Assembly: GCA_900551305.1 (NCBI GenBank)
Contig: URVK01000028.1
Coordinates: forward strand, 1-11,558
DNA length: 11,558 nucleotides
Direction: 5' to 3'
Source of the DNA: an uncultured Collinsella sp.
Lineage (GTDB): Bacteria; Actinomycetota; Coriobacteriia; Coriobacteriales; Coriobacteriaceae
Below the pieces are notes generated by a model. The model was not told where the DNA came from, did no database searches, and saw only the letters and a program-made list of their open reading frames with translations. This document shows positions 1 to 5,536 of this stretch, piece by piece; position 1 is the first letter of the stretch; every line of letters starts with the position of its first letter. The position numbers and the translations under genes are program-made.

Positions 1-1624
1 GCGCCCGGCCCACGCACTCCCCCGGCACCTCGAGCTCAAAGCGATACCACGGCTCCAACAGCACTGCCGCGCCGGCCTCACGCGCCTGCATGAGCCCCTG
101 GCGAATCGCGCGGTACGTGGCCTGGCGAAAGTCGCCGCCCTCGGTGTGCTTGGCATGCGCGCGGCCGCCCGTGAGCGTAATGCGCACATCGGTGATGGGC
201 GAGCCGGTCAGCACGCCCAGATGATCGCGCTCCATGGCGTTGGTGAGCGCCAAACGCTGCCAGTTAAGATCGAGCTCGTCGGTCGAGGTCACGGTGCCAA
301 ACTGCACGCCCGAACCCGCTGGCAACGGCTCCAGGCGCAAATGTACCTCGGCATAGTGGCGCAGCGGCTCAAAGTGGCCCACGCCCTCGACTGGCTGCGA
401 AATAGTCTCCTTATAGAGAATGCCGCCAGACTCAAACGCAACCGAAAGGCCAAAACGATCGGCCAACACCCGCTGCACGACCTCGAGTTGCACGGCGCCC
501 ATCAACTGCAAATGAATCTGCTCGAGATGCGTATTCCAGCTTACGCCGAGCATGGGATCTTCGTCGGCAAGCTCGGCCAGTGCCTGGAACACCGTATGGA
601 CATCGTGTTCGCCCGGAAGCACCGTATAGGTGAGGACTGGCGCAATGACAGGTGCATTGCCCGCGGGCTCCGCGCCCAGGGCATCACCCGGGCGAACGTG
701 TGCAAGGCCCGTCACGGCGCAGATGCCGCCAGCGGCAACTTCTTGGGCAAGCTCATACTTTTCGCCGTTATAGATGCGTACCTGATCGACCTTCTGCTCC
801 CATGCCTCGGCACCGGAACGTCCGTCAATCATCTGCTTGGCATGCAACGTGCCGCCGGTCACTTTAACCCAAGCCAAGCGCTCGCCGCGATCCCCTCGGC
901 TGACACGATAGACGCGCGCGGCAAACTCCGGGAGCCACGCCTGTTCACGCATCAGCGCACATATGCCATCCAACAGCTCGTCCACGCCTTGGTCCTTGAG
1001 CGCCGAGCCGGCAAAACAGGGAAAGAGCTTGCGCTCGGCAACCATGCGCGGCAGCGTCGCGACGGAAAGCTCACCCGCTTCAAAAAACTCCTCGAGCGCC
1101 GCCTCGTCCAACGCAGCAGCGTCCTCCTGAACGGCGCCGCCCGCCAGCAGTTCGTTGGCATCCAGGCAGCCTTCGGAAAGACGCTGCCCAAGTTGTGCCA
1201 GCAAAACATCGCGGCCGGGATTCTCCAAATCGATTTTGTTGATGAAGATGAACGTCGGGATGTCATAGCGCGCAAGCAGGCGCCACAGGGTTTCGGTGTG
1301 TCCTTGCACGCCGTCGTTGGCGCCTACAACCAAAATCGCGTAGTCGAGTGCGCGCAGCGTGCGCTCCGCCTCGGCAGAAAAATCGACATGCCCCGGCGCA
1401 TCCACGAGCATGACGTGGGCATCGCCATGGTCGAGCACGGCCTGCGACGAGAAAATCGTGATGCCACGCTCGCGCTCGATCGCGTTTGTATCCAGATGCG
1501 AATCGCCATCGTCCACGCGGCCGCGCTTGCGAATGCGACCCGCGTTGAACAGCATGGCCTCGGCCAACGTGGTCTTGCCGGCATCGACATGCGCCAAGAT
1601 TCCAACGACCGCTTGCTTCGACAT
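1..1624 (-). CDS. TetM/EF-G-like translation GTPase (3' end outside window)
   Basis: Ribosome-binding GTPase of the tetracycline ribosomal-protection family, which is built like elongation factor G and acts at the ribosomal A-site. It is read from the minus strand: 541 codons are visible and the C-terminus lies beyond base 1. GTPase motifs are complete: the P-loop AHVDAGKTT (residues 11-19), switch I ERERGIT (50-56), DAPGH (75-79) and NKID (129-132). Later blocks match TetM domains III-V, ending in the LLEPWYRFELEVPGE segment that opens domain V. TetM is about 639 residues, so roughly 100 are missing here. The ATG start at 1624 has AGGAGA just upstream. The domain IV loop that in Tet(M)/Tet(O) carries YSPVST reads AHAKHTEGG here (489-497), with Lys492 in place of the key proline. 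I infer a chromosomal TetM-like factor whose ability to give tetracycline resistance is uncertain. A TATCAT -10-like box lies at 1685-1690 without a good -35. Confidence 0.9.
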   Translation of the reverse strand, partial: MSKQAVVGILAHVDAGKTTLAEAMLFNAGRIRKRGRVDDGDSHLDTNAIERERGITIFSSQAVLDHGDAHVMLVDAPGHVDFSAEAERTLRALDYAILVVGANDGVQGHTETLWRLLARYDIPTFIFINKIDLENPGRDVLLAQLGQRLSEGCLDANELLAGGAVQEDAAALDEAALEEFFEAGELSVATLPRMVAERKLFPCFAGSALKDQGVDELLDGICALMREQAWLPEFAARVYRVSRGDRGERLAWVKVTGGTLHAKQMIDGRSGAEAWEQKVDQVRIYNGEKYELAQEVAAGGICAVTGLAHVRPGDALGAEPAGNAPVIAPVLTYTVLPGEHDVHTVFQALAELADEDPMLGVSWNTHLEQIHLQLMGAVQLEVVQRVLADRFGLSVAFESGGILYKETISQPVEGVGHFEPLRHYAEVHLRLEPLPAGSGVQFGTVTSTDELDLNWQRLALTNAMERDHLGVLTGSPITDVRITLTGGRAHAKHTEGGDFRQATYRAIRQGLMQAREAGAAVLLEPWYRFELEVPGECVGRA

Positions 1625-1924
1625 GGCTCTCCTCTTATTACAAGCCCATCGCACGCGGCAACGGGCGTCCTCGTTCCACACTGGATGATACAATTTACGT
1701 GCCGGCGGGGGGAAAAGGAGTGGCCTCCCCACCGCCCCATGCAGGTGCCGCCGGGCGAAGCGGGCCCTATCCCCCGACCGAGCTCATCGCCCCGCGTTGC
1801 CGCGCGGCGATTTTCGTAGGTTCGCGCCTTGCGAAAGCCGGCTTGCAAAACAGCGCAGCGAACGAAAATAGCCCCACCCGGGGCCATTTTCGTTCGCACG
1901 AATTGTTGATGCGCGCCCTCGATC
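1625..1924. other. 300-base non-coding block with internal repeats
   Basis: Lies between the GNAT gene and the TetM-like GTPase, both read on the minus strand. No plausible gene was found on either strand: open frames here lack good ribosome binding sites and resemble nothing I recognise. It holds the hairpin at 1858-1897. A further copy of its arm, ATTTTCGT-agg-TTCGC, lies at 1810-1825, and GC-rich inverted segments lie around 1700-1780. The part nearest 1624 must supply the ribosome binding site and probably the promoter of the GTPase. The repeated modules suggest a dispersed intergenic element, which is an inference only. Confidence 0.5.
1858..1897. repeat. Long inverted repeat (hairpin) downstream of GNAT gene
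   Basis: Two 18-base arms (1858-1875 and 1880-1897) of the form GCGAACGAAAATRGCCCC pair with a single mismatch around a 4-base ACCC loop. No run of T follows on either strand, so it is not a classic intrinsic terminator, although it could still end GNAT transcription, whose stop is 28 bases upstream on the minus strand. Its arm sequence recurs at 1810-1825 with a 3-base insertion, which points to a repeat element rather than a simple terminator. Confidence 0.75.
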
Positions 1925-2413
1925 TTATGCCTCGCGCAACCAATCGAACGCAACGCGCGGTGTGCCGTCCGATACATGCACGACGCCGGCACGCTCGAAC
2001 CCCGCCTTAATGCTCGCACCCTGCATGGGCAGGTTATCCTGATGCGTGTCGATGCGCAGGTGATCGGCACGTTCTTTGGCAAAGGCAAACATCGCAGCCG
2101 CGATACCGTGCACGGTGCCGTCGGATGCCACACGGTGCAGCACGGCGTACGGAGTGTCGCTACGCCATTGACCGTCCTCAATGACGTCATAGCACTCGTC
2201 CGGGCCCGGTAAAAAGGCAAACGTCGCCACCACGCGGCCGTCGACTTCGCACACATAGCTGCCACCGGCGGCGATATCGGCAGCCAGCTGCTCGGCAGAA
2301 GGCGTGCCCTCGGGCCACTGCGTGGCGTTGCCATGCGCACGCATAAAGGCGCGGGCCGCGTCATAGATAGCCATGACGGCGGGAATGTCGGTATCGAGGG
2401 TTTTTCTGATCAT
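1925..2413 (-). CDS. GNAT family N-acetyltransferase
   Basis: Probable acetyl-CoA-dependent N-acetyltransferase, 162 residues, cytosolic; the substrate is not predictable. It shows the GNAT order: an N-terminal IRKTLDTDIPAVMAIY strand and helix, a central strand pair around SYVCEVDGRVVATFAFL, then a VLHRVASDGTVHGIAAAMFAFA segment at the acetyl-CoA binding position, and a LRIDTHQDNLPMQ...GFERAG C-terminal block (the usual N-x-P-M...GF motif). The pyrophosphate loop is a degenerate version of the consensus Q/R-x-x-G-x-G/A. The start is ATG at 2413 with GAGGT 9 bases upstream; a GTG one codon earlier (2416) is equally possible. It diverges from the zinc-ribbon gene over a palindrome and lies upstream of, but 300 bases from, the TetM-like gene on the same strand. 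Confidence 0.88.
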   Translation of the reverse strand: MIRKTLDTDIPAVMAIYDAARAFMRAHGNATQWPEGTPSAEQLAADIAAGGSYVCEVDGRVVATFAFLPGPDECYDVIEDGQWRSDTPYAVLHRVASDGTVHGIAAAMFAFAKERADHLRIDTHQDNLPMQGASIKAGFERAGVVHVSDGTPRVAFDWLREA

Positions 2414-2434
2414 CACGCGGCGACCTCACGTTTA

Positions 2435-2466
2435 TTGGTATCACTTTGATTGAGCAATGATACCAA
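2435..2466. promoter_or_regulatory. Palindromic operator / shared divergent promoter candidate
   Basis: Perfect 9-base arms TTGGTATCA (2435-2443) and TGATACCAA (2458-2466) are separated by 14 bases. They sit centrally between the divergent GNAT and zinc-ribbon genes, about 21 and 24 bases from the two start codons. Each arm's TTGGTA could serve as a -35 box and the other arm contributes a weak -10 (AATGAT on the plus strand), which would give short, near-equal leaders both ways. The palindrome is seen directly; its role as an operator or promoter is inferred. Confidence 0.55.
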
Positions 2467-2490
2467 CGTTTGGAGAAGGGCGCGAAGCAG

Positions 2491-2787
2491 ATGGGGAGCA
2501 AAAAGCGAGCCGCCTGGTCAAAGGCCAAAAGCGAGTTTTTGGGCGCTGCCACCGGCGGCGATATGAGCGACCTGTTTGCGCGCGAGGATGAGCGCCGCGA
2601 CGCCCTGGACGCCGAGCGAGATGAGGCCTGGCGTTACAAGTCGTGCGAGCGAAAAAACCGTTACGACACGCGCGCCGAGGCCGAGGCCGTTATGGCCGAC
2701 TGCGAAAACCGCGGGCGACGTGGTTTGGCCTGCTACAAATGCGAGTACTGCGGCGGCTGGCATCTGACGTCGCATCCTTGGAAATAG
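2491..2787 (+). CDS. Small zinc-ribbon protein, function unknown
   Basis: A 98-residue soluble protein. The N-terminal half is highly charged (SKKRAAWSKAKSEF, then REDERRDALDAERDEAW) and probably helical. The C-terminal half reads SCERKNRYDTRAEAEAVM followed by YKCEYCGGWHLTSHP. Cys52, Cys84, Cys87 and His91 (with His95 as an alternative) form a likely zinc site of the C...CxxC-x3-H type. This C-x2-K...YxCxxCxxWHLT pattern is familiar from small uncharacterised or phage-associated proteins in Actinobacteria and Firmicutes, but I know of no assigned role. The ATG start at 2491 is chosen because GGAGAAGGG ends 10 bases upstream; a TTG at 2470 would extend the protein by 7 residues and would itself lie over the ribosome binding site. 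It diverges from the GNAT gene over a shared palindrome and converges on rsmJ. Confidence 0.82.
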   Translation: MGSKKRAAWSKAKSEFLGAATGGDMSDLFAREDERRDALDAERDEAWRYKSCERKNRYDTRAEAEAVMADCENRGRRGLACYKCEYCGGWHLTSHPWK

Positions 2788-2835
2788 ACTCCGCATCGGC
2801 ACGGCACTGACGGAGCGCCAACCATCGCACGCAAG

Positions 2836-3540
2836 CTACGGGCGTGGCGGAACCAAAACATCGTAGCGAACGGCCTTGCCCGCAAGTTGATAGCTCGGCT
2901 TAACGCCGGCAAGCAGTGGCCCCTTCACCGGCCGCTTGATAACCACCTTGTGCGGGTGAACCGCAAGCGCAGCTTCGACCAACGTCTCCTCATCGGCGCA
3001 CGGCTGCTCCAGATGATGCAAGAGTTGGAACTTCTTTTTAACCGCCGCGCTCTTGGTGCGTCCGGGAAACATGGGGTCCAGATACACCACGTCAGGAGCG
3101 GTGAGCTCGCCCTGCCCGATCAGCTCAGCTGTATGGCGAAGGCCGGCAATGCTGTCCTCGCCCGCATGTAAGCGCATGCGCGCCACGGCTGTCGCAAGCG
3201 CCGGATCATCTGCCGCGCGATCCAAGGCATCCTTGAGGAGCGCCGCGATCACGCAATCCTGCTCATACAGATCGACGCTAAAGCCCGCGGCCGCCAGCAG
3301 CAGCGAATCCTCGCCAAAGCCTGCTGTGGCGTCAATCGCCCATGGGCTCTCGATGCCTTTTGCGCGCGCAGCCTTTACCAGCAGTTCTTGCTGCAGACGG
3401 CCCTGCTTGAGCCGTGGAAGCATGCGGCCAAAATCGGCACGCAGCTCCATCGTGCCGTCGGTAAGCGTGAGGCCCTCGGGCTTCCCGATTAGCTCAAGCC
3501 CCGCGGACCGAGCAACAGAAAAGGGATCGACGACGCCCAT
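2836..3540 (-). CDS. rsmJ: 16S rRNA (guanine-N2)-methyltransferase RsmJ family
   Basis: S-adenosylmethionine-dependent methyltransferase, 234 residues. The E. coli member makes m2G1516 in helix 45 of 16S rRNA. Evidence: SAM-binding motif I AIDATAGFGEDS (68-79), the acidic end of strand 2 at LYEQD (91-95), the signature catalytic block VVYLDPMFPGRTKSA (151-165), the basic KKKFQLL stretch, and VVIKRPVKGP (199-208), all aligning with E. coli RsmJ. It is slightly shorter than the 250-residue E. coli enzyme at the N-terminus. The ATG start at 3540 has AAGGAG just upstream. Its stop is about 50 bases from the converging zinc-ribbon gene, with only a weak 5-bp stem between them. A 47-codon membrane-protein gene lies 63 bases upstream on the same strand and may be cotranscribed. 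Confidence 0.9.
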   Translation of the reverse strand: MGVVDPFSVARSAGLELIGKPEGLTLTDGTMELRADFGRMLPRLKQGRLQQELLVKAARAKGIESPWAIDATAGFGEDSLLLAAAGFSVDLYEQDCVIAALLKDALDRAADDPALATAVARMRLHAGEDSIAGLRHTAELIGQGELTAPDVVYLDPMFPGRTKSAAVKKKFQLLHHLEQPCADEETLVEAALAVHPHKVVIKRPVKGPLLAGVKPSYQLAGKAVRYDVLVPPRP

Positions 3541-3603
3541 GGGTACTCCTTAACAAGCAAAACGAATACGCGAGCGCCGTTTATGTCGGCACCCAACCGT
3601 CCT

Positions 3604-3747
3604 CTATTGTCCCACATGCGACATGGCCCACAGCATCCCAATGCAAAGCACCGCCATCAATCCCGTGCACACGGCAGCGATCACAGAATCACCCATGCGC
3701 CTTCCCAACGACCGCGGCTCATGCACTTGCCCTGCTCCGTACATCAT
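3604..3747 (-). CDS. 47-residue single-helix membrane protein (small ORF)
   Basis: A short frame on the minus strand, easily missed because of its size. It has an excellent ribosome binding site (AAGGAGG, 3752-3758) and a double ATG start: with the first ATG the spacing is 4 bases, with the second (3744) 7. The product begins MMYGAGQVHEPRSLGRRMG, then has one hydrophobic helix, DSVIAAVCTGLMAVLCIGML (residues about 20-39), ending AMSHVGQ before TAG. Arginines 12, 16 and 17 precede the helix and few charges follow, so by the positive-inside rule the N-terminus is probably cytoplasmic. It lies 63 bases upstream of rsmJ on the same strand and could be its operon partner or have its own role. I recognise no family. 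Strong ribosome binding site plus a clean membrane helix is the whole case. Confidence 0.62.
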   Translation of the reverse strand: MMYGAGQVHEPRSLGRRMGDSVIAAVCTGLMAVLCIGMLWAMSHVGQ

Positions 3748-3788
3748 GGCTCCTCCTTGAGACCAGCTCTTACCATGGACCCATCATC

Positions 3789-3809
3789 GCAGCGCCGCGC
3801 ATACGCTGC
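3789..3809. repeat. 6-bp-arm hairpin in the 3748-3974 intergenic gap
   Basis: Perfect arms GCAGCG (3789-3794) and CGCTGC (3804-3809) lie around a 9-base loop. On the minus strand it would fall in the leader of the small membrane protein. A second, AT-rich stem (CTTTC 3832-3836 with GAAAG 3843-3847) lies next to it. No function can be assigned. Confidence 0.35.
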
Positions 3810-3895
3810 CATCGATTTGACTTACGCCCAGCTTTCTTTTTTGAAAGGTTGGACCGTGCGGGCAAGAGACGCTTTCAAACGCATGCATCGCCCCG

Positions 3896-3951
3896 TTGAA
3901 CTACAATGTGCTTCACGATATGTGCAGTACATTGGGTGCGCCAAGTTGGCG
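3896..3951 (+). promoter_or_regulatory. Promoter and odd palindrome upstream of four-helix membrane protein
   Basis: Two candidate -10 boxes are present: TACAAT at 3902-3907 (no good -35), or TATGTG at 3919-3924 with TTGAAC at 3896-3901 spaced by 17. Between them and the start codon lies CGCCAA-G-TTGGCG (3939-3951), a perfect 6-base-arm palindrome with a single central base, 23 bases before the ATG. Its position suits a repressor site, but this is inferred. Confidence 0.4.
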
Positions 3952-3974
3952 TACTCGTATCGAAAGGACCAGCC

Positions 3975-4376
3975 ATGAGCTTCACTCGCAAGACTCTCAA
4001 AATCCTTGCTCTCATCTACTTTGTTTTGGGCATCGCCAGCCTCGTCACCGCCGGCGTCGGTATCGCCACGGGCGGTCTCGATTCCACGTACGGTTCGTAC
4101 GCCACGCTCGCAGCGGTCGTGCTTATCGCCAAGGGTCTCGTCGACCTTGCCGCAGGCGTCGCCGGTATCAAGGGCGCCAACAAGCCTTCGCAGGTGGACG
4201 GCGCGTTTAAGCTCGGTATTGTTGCCGCGGTCGCCACGCTTGCCCAAGCGGTGCTCACGCTTCCCGCGTTTGGCGGCGACGCCATCAACTTTGGCGCCTT
4301 TGTCATCGTGGTGTACGACCTGTTCTTTGTTCAGCAGGCACACGCCGTTAAGGCCGAGAACAAGGACCGCCTGTAG
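3975..4376 (+). CDS. Small four-helix integral membrane protein
   Basis: A 133-residue protein with four hydrophobic segments (about 8-30, 43-68, 78-98 and 103-121) and short charged ends (MSFTRKTLK at the start, KAENKDRL at the end). The glycine- and alanine-rich helices and compact size resemble uncharacterised DoxX/DUF4064-like small membrane proteins, but no diagnostic motif is visible, so no function is assigned. The ATG start at 3975 has AAAGGA 6 bases upstream; an earlier in-frame ATG at 3906 lacks a ribosome binding site and would add polar, non-membrane sequence. It stands alone on the plus strand, converges on rlmA over a strong bidirectional terminator, and has its own candidate promoter and palindrome upstream. 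Confidence 0.8.
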   Translation: MSFTRKTLKILALIYFVLGIASLVTAGVGIATGGLDSTYGSYATLAAVVLIAKGLVDLAAGVAGIKGANKPSQVDGAFKLGIVAAVATLAQAVLTLPAFGGDAINFGAFVIVVYDLFFVQQAHAVKAENKDRL

Positions 4377-4414
4377 GCACCTGTCTCCCATAGCCCCTGC
4401 TATCAAGCAGCTAA

Positions 4415-4450
4415 AAAGGGCCGATCGCGCATCTCCGCGGTCGGCCCTTT
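4415..4450. terminator. Bidirectional intrinsic terminator
   Basis: Arms AAAGGGCCGA (4415-4424) and TCGGCCCTTT (4441-4450) are perfect, and the stem continues inward through a T·G wobble and CGCG/CGCG to a 6-base loop, about 15 bp in all. On the minus strand it runs into CCCTTTTTAG, a good T-tract for rlmA. On the plus strand the T-tract is short (TTTACGTTT) but adequate for the membrane-protein gene that ends 38 bases upstream. Confidence 0.85.
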
Positions 4451-4480
4451 ACGTTTGCCCAGATAAAACCTACCAAAATA

Positions 4481-4503
4481 AACCTGTCCCTTTTTGGCAG
4501 GTT
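4481..4503 (-). terminator. Second hairpin directly after rlmA stop
   Basis: AACCTG-t-CC (4481-4489) pairs with GGCAGGTT (4496-4503) with one bulged base. It starts one base after the rlmA stop codon on the minus strand and is followed there by TATTTTGG. It could be a first terminator ahead of the one at 4415-4450. Its AACCTGTCCC sequence resembles the GTCCCC-type repeats at the other end of rlmA, so it may belong to a repeat family instead. Confidence 0.5.
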
Positions 4504-4504
4504 G

Positions 4505-5320
4505 TTAGCTGTGGCGGTACTCGGCGATGATGAAGTCGATGTCGGTTTGAAGGGTGTCCAAGTTTGCCAGGCGCTCTTTGTCGGCAGGGCGCGTGCGGTA
4601 GTAGTACGGCGTCATCTGGAACACCGCCTCGATGTCTGCCTGAGTCTGGAGCGTAATGTGCGCAGACACCCGCTGCGTTCCGACTAACTCGAGCTCGGTG
4701 GTCTTCGGCAGCTTCTCATCGTTAAGGTACGGCGTGTCGTAGAGCACCTCTTTGAGCCCAAAGAGATGACGAGCACCCGGTACCACGGTATAGAGTGAAC
4801 CCTCTGGCGCCAGCACGCGGGCAAACTCGCGCTCGTTAAAGGGAGCAAAGAGTTCGGTCACCATATCGAAGGCGCCATCGGCCACGGGGATGTCCTTCAT
4901 GTTGGCCACGAAGTAGGTCGCATCGCCGCGCTTGGCGGCAAGGCGCACCATCTCTTTGCCCAGGTCAAAGCCGTAAGCATCCACGCCCGGCACCGCGCCC
5001 ATGGCGCTGGTGTAGTAGCCCTCGCCGCAGCAAATATCGAGCAACGTCATGGGGCCGTTCGTAGACGCAGCGCACCCAGCCGCCCGCTCACGCACCAGCT
5101 CGACCATTGCATCGCGCAACGGCGCATAGTAGCCACGGTTTAGAAAGTCACGACGGCTGCGTGCCTGCGACTTGGGATCGCCCATGGAGTCGCCGCTCTT
5201 GGACGAGCGCAGTAGATATAGATAACCCTCGCGCGCACGGTCAAACCGGTGTCCGCCCGCACATGCGGCCCCACGCTCATCGTCCACCAACGGTTCATGG
5301 CAAACGGGACACAACAACAT
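4505..5320 (-). CDS. rlmA: 23S rRNA (guanine-N1)-methyltransferase RlmA family
   Basis: SAM-dependent methyltransferase that modifies a guanine in hairpin 35 of 23S rRNA, near the peptide exit tunnel: G745 in Gram-negative enzymes (RlmAI), G748 in Gram-positive ones (RlmAII, TlrB). 271 residues, the family's usual length. An N-terminal zinc finger has Cys4, Cys7, Cys20 and His24 (CPVC...C-x3-H), followed by the FDRAREGYLYLL block. Motif I is LLDICCGEGYYT (93-104); FAPFNEREFARVL (138-150) and a VVPGARHL block with QMTPYYYRTRP toward the C-terminus all align with E. coli RlmA. The ATG start at 5320 has AAGGAGT upstream. A Gram-positive host suggests the G748 specificity, which in TlrB contributes to tylosin resistance; that is inferred from family only. 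Its ends are marked by GTCCC/GTCCCC-containing inverted repeats. Confidence 0.93.
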   Translation of the reverse strand: MLLCPVCHEPLVDDERGAACAGGHRFDRAREGYLYLLRSSKSGDSMGDPKSQARSRRDFLNRGYYAPLRDAMVELVRERAAGCAASTNGPMTLLDICCGEGYYTSAMGAVPGVDAYGFDLGKEMVRLAAKRGDATYFVANMKDIPVADGAFDMVTELFAPFNEREFARVLAPEGSLYTVVPGARHLFGLKEVLYDTPYLNDEKLPKTTELELVGTQRVSAHITLQTQADIEAVFQMTPYYYRTRPADKERLANLDTLQTDIDFIIAEYRHS

Positions 5321-5376
5321 GGCAACTCCTTAGCGCGAACAACACAACGCCCACCATTGTCTCACGCCTTCCCCAC

Positions 5377-5468
5377 CTAGTCATTGGGGACGTTCTTGAA
5401 TGACTAGTTAGAAGAGATAAGGAGTGTCCCCAGCTGCCGACAGAAAAGGAACGTCCCCAAGTGCCGAC
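5377..5468. repeat. GTCCCC-type short repeat cluster between rlmA and MATE gene
   Basis: Three nested structures are visible. CTAGTCATT (5377-5385) and AATGACTAG (5399-5407) are perfect inverted arms around 13 bases. TTGGGGACGTTC (5384-5395) is exactly repeated in inverted form as GAACGTCCCCAA (5449-5460). Two 18-base direct repeats of the form RYGTCCCCARSTGCCGAC lie at 5424-5441 and 5451-5468, 27 bases apart. The cluster lies 57 bases upstream of the rlmA start and 68 bases before the MATE start. It is not CRISPR-like. A similar CTGTCCC module lies after rlmA at 4481-4503. Confidence 0.7.
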
Positions 5469-5536
5469 TGGTTGCATTAGGAGTATCATCATCTGCGCAA
5501 ATAAGCACGAAAGAGCATGTTAGAGATTGAGAGCGT

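Noticed and set aside
1..1624. Calling the GTPase a confirmed tetracycline resistance determinant
   Set aside because: Loop III differs from the proven Tet proteins and the C-terminus is not visible, so resistance cannot be claimed from sequence.
146..1819. Long plus-strand open frame (557 codons) at the left end
   Set aside because: It is antisense to the TetM-like GTPase, whose motifs are unmistakable. In GC-rich DNA such frames arise opposite real genes, and its product resembles nothing and has no ribosome binding site.
1324..2364. Minus-strand open frame of 346 codons spanning the intergenic block
   Set aside because: It is out of frame with both the GNAT and GTPase genes that it overlaps, with an arginine/cysteine-rich nonsense-like product.
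2789..2815. Terminator between the zinc-ribbon gene and rsmJ
   Set aside because: Only a 5-bp stem (CTCCG/CGGAG) with a 17-base loop and no T-tract; not enough to call.
5424..5468. Two direct repeats considered as a CRISPR array
   Set aside because: Only two imperfect 18-base units with a 9-base gap, no cas genes nearby, and inverted copies of the core.
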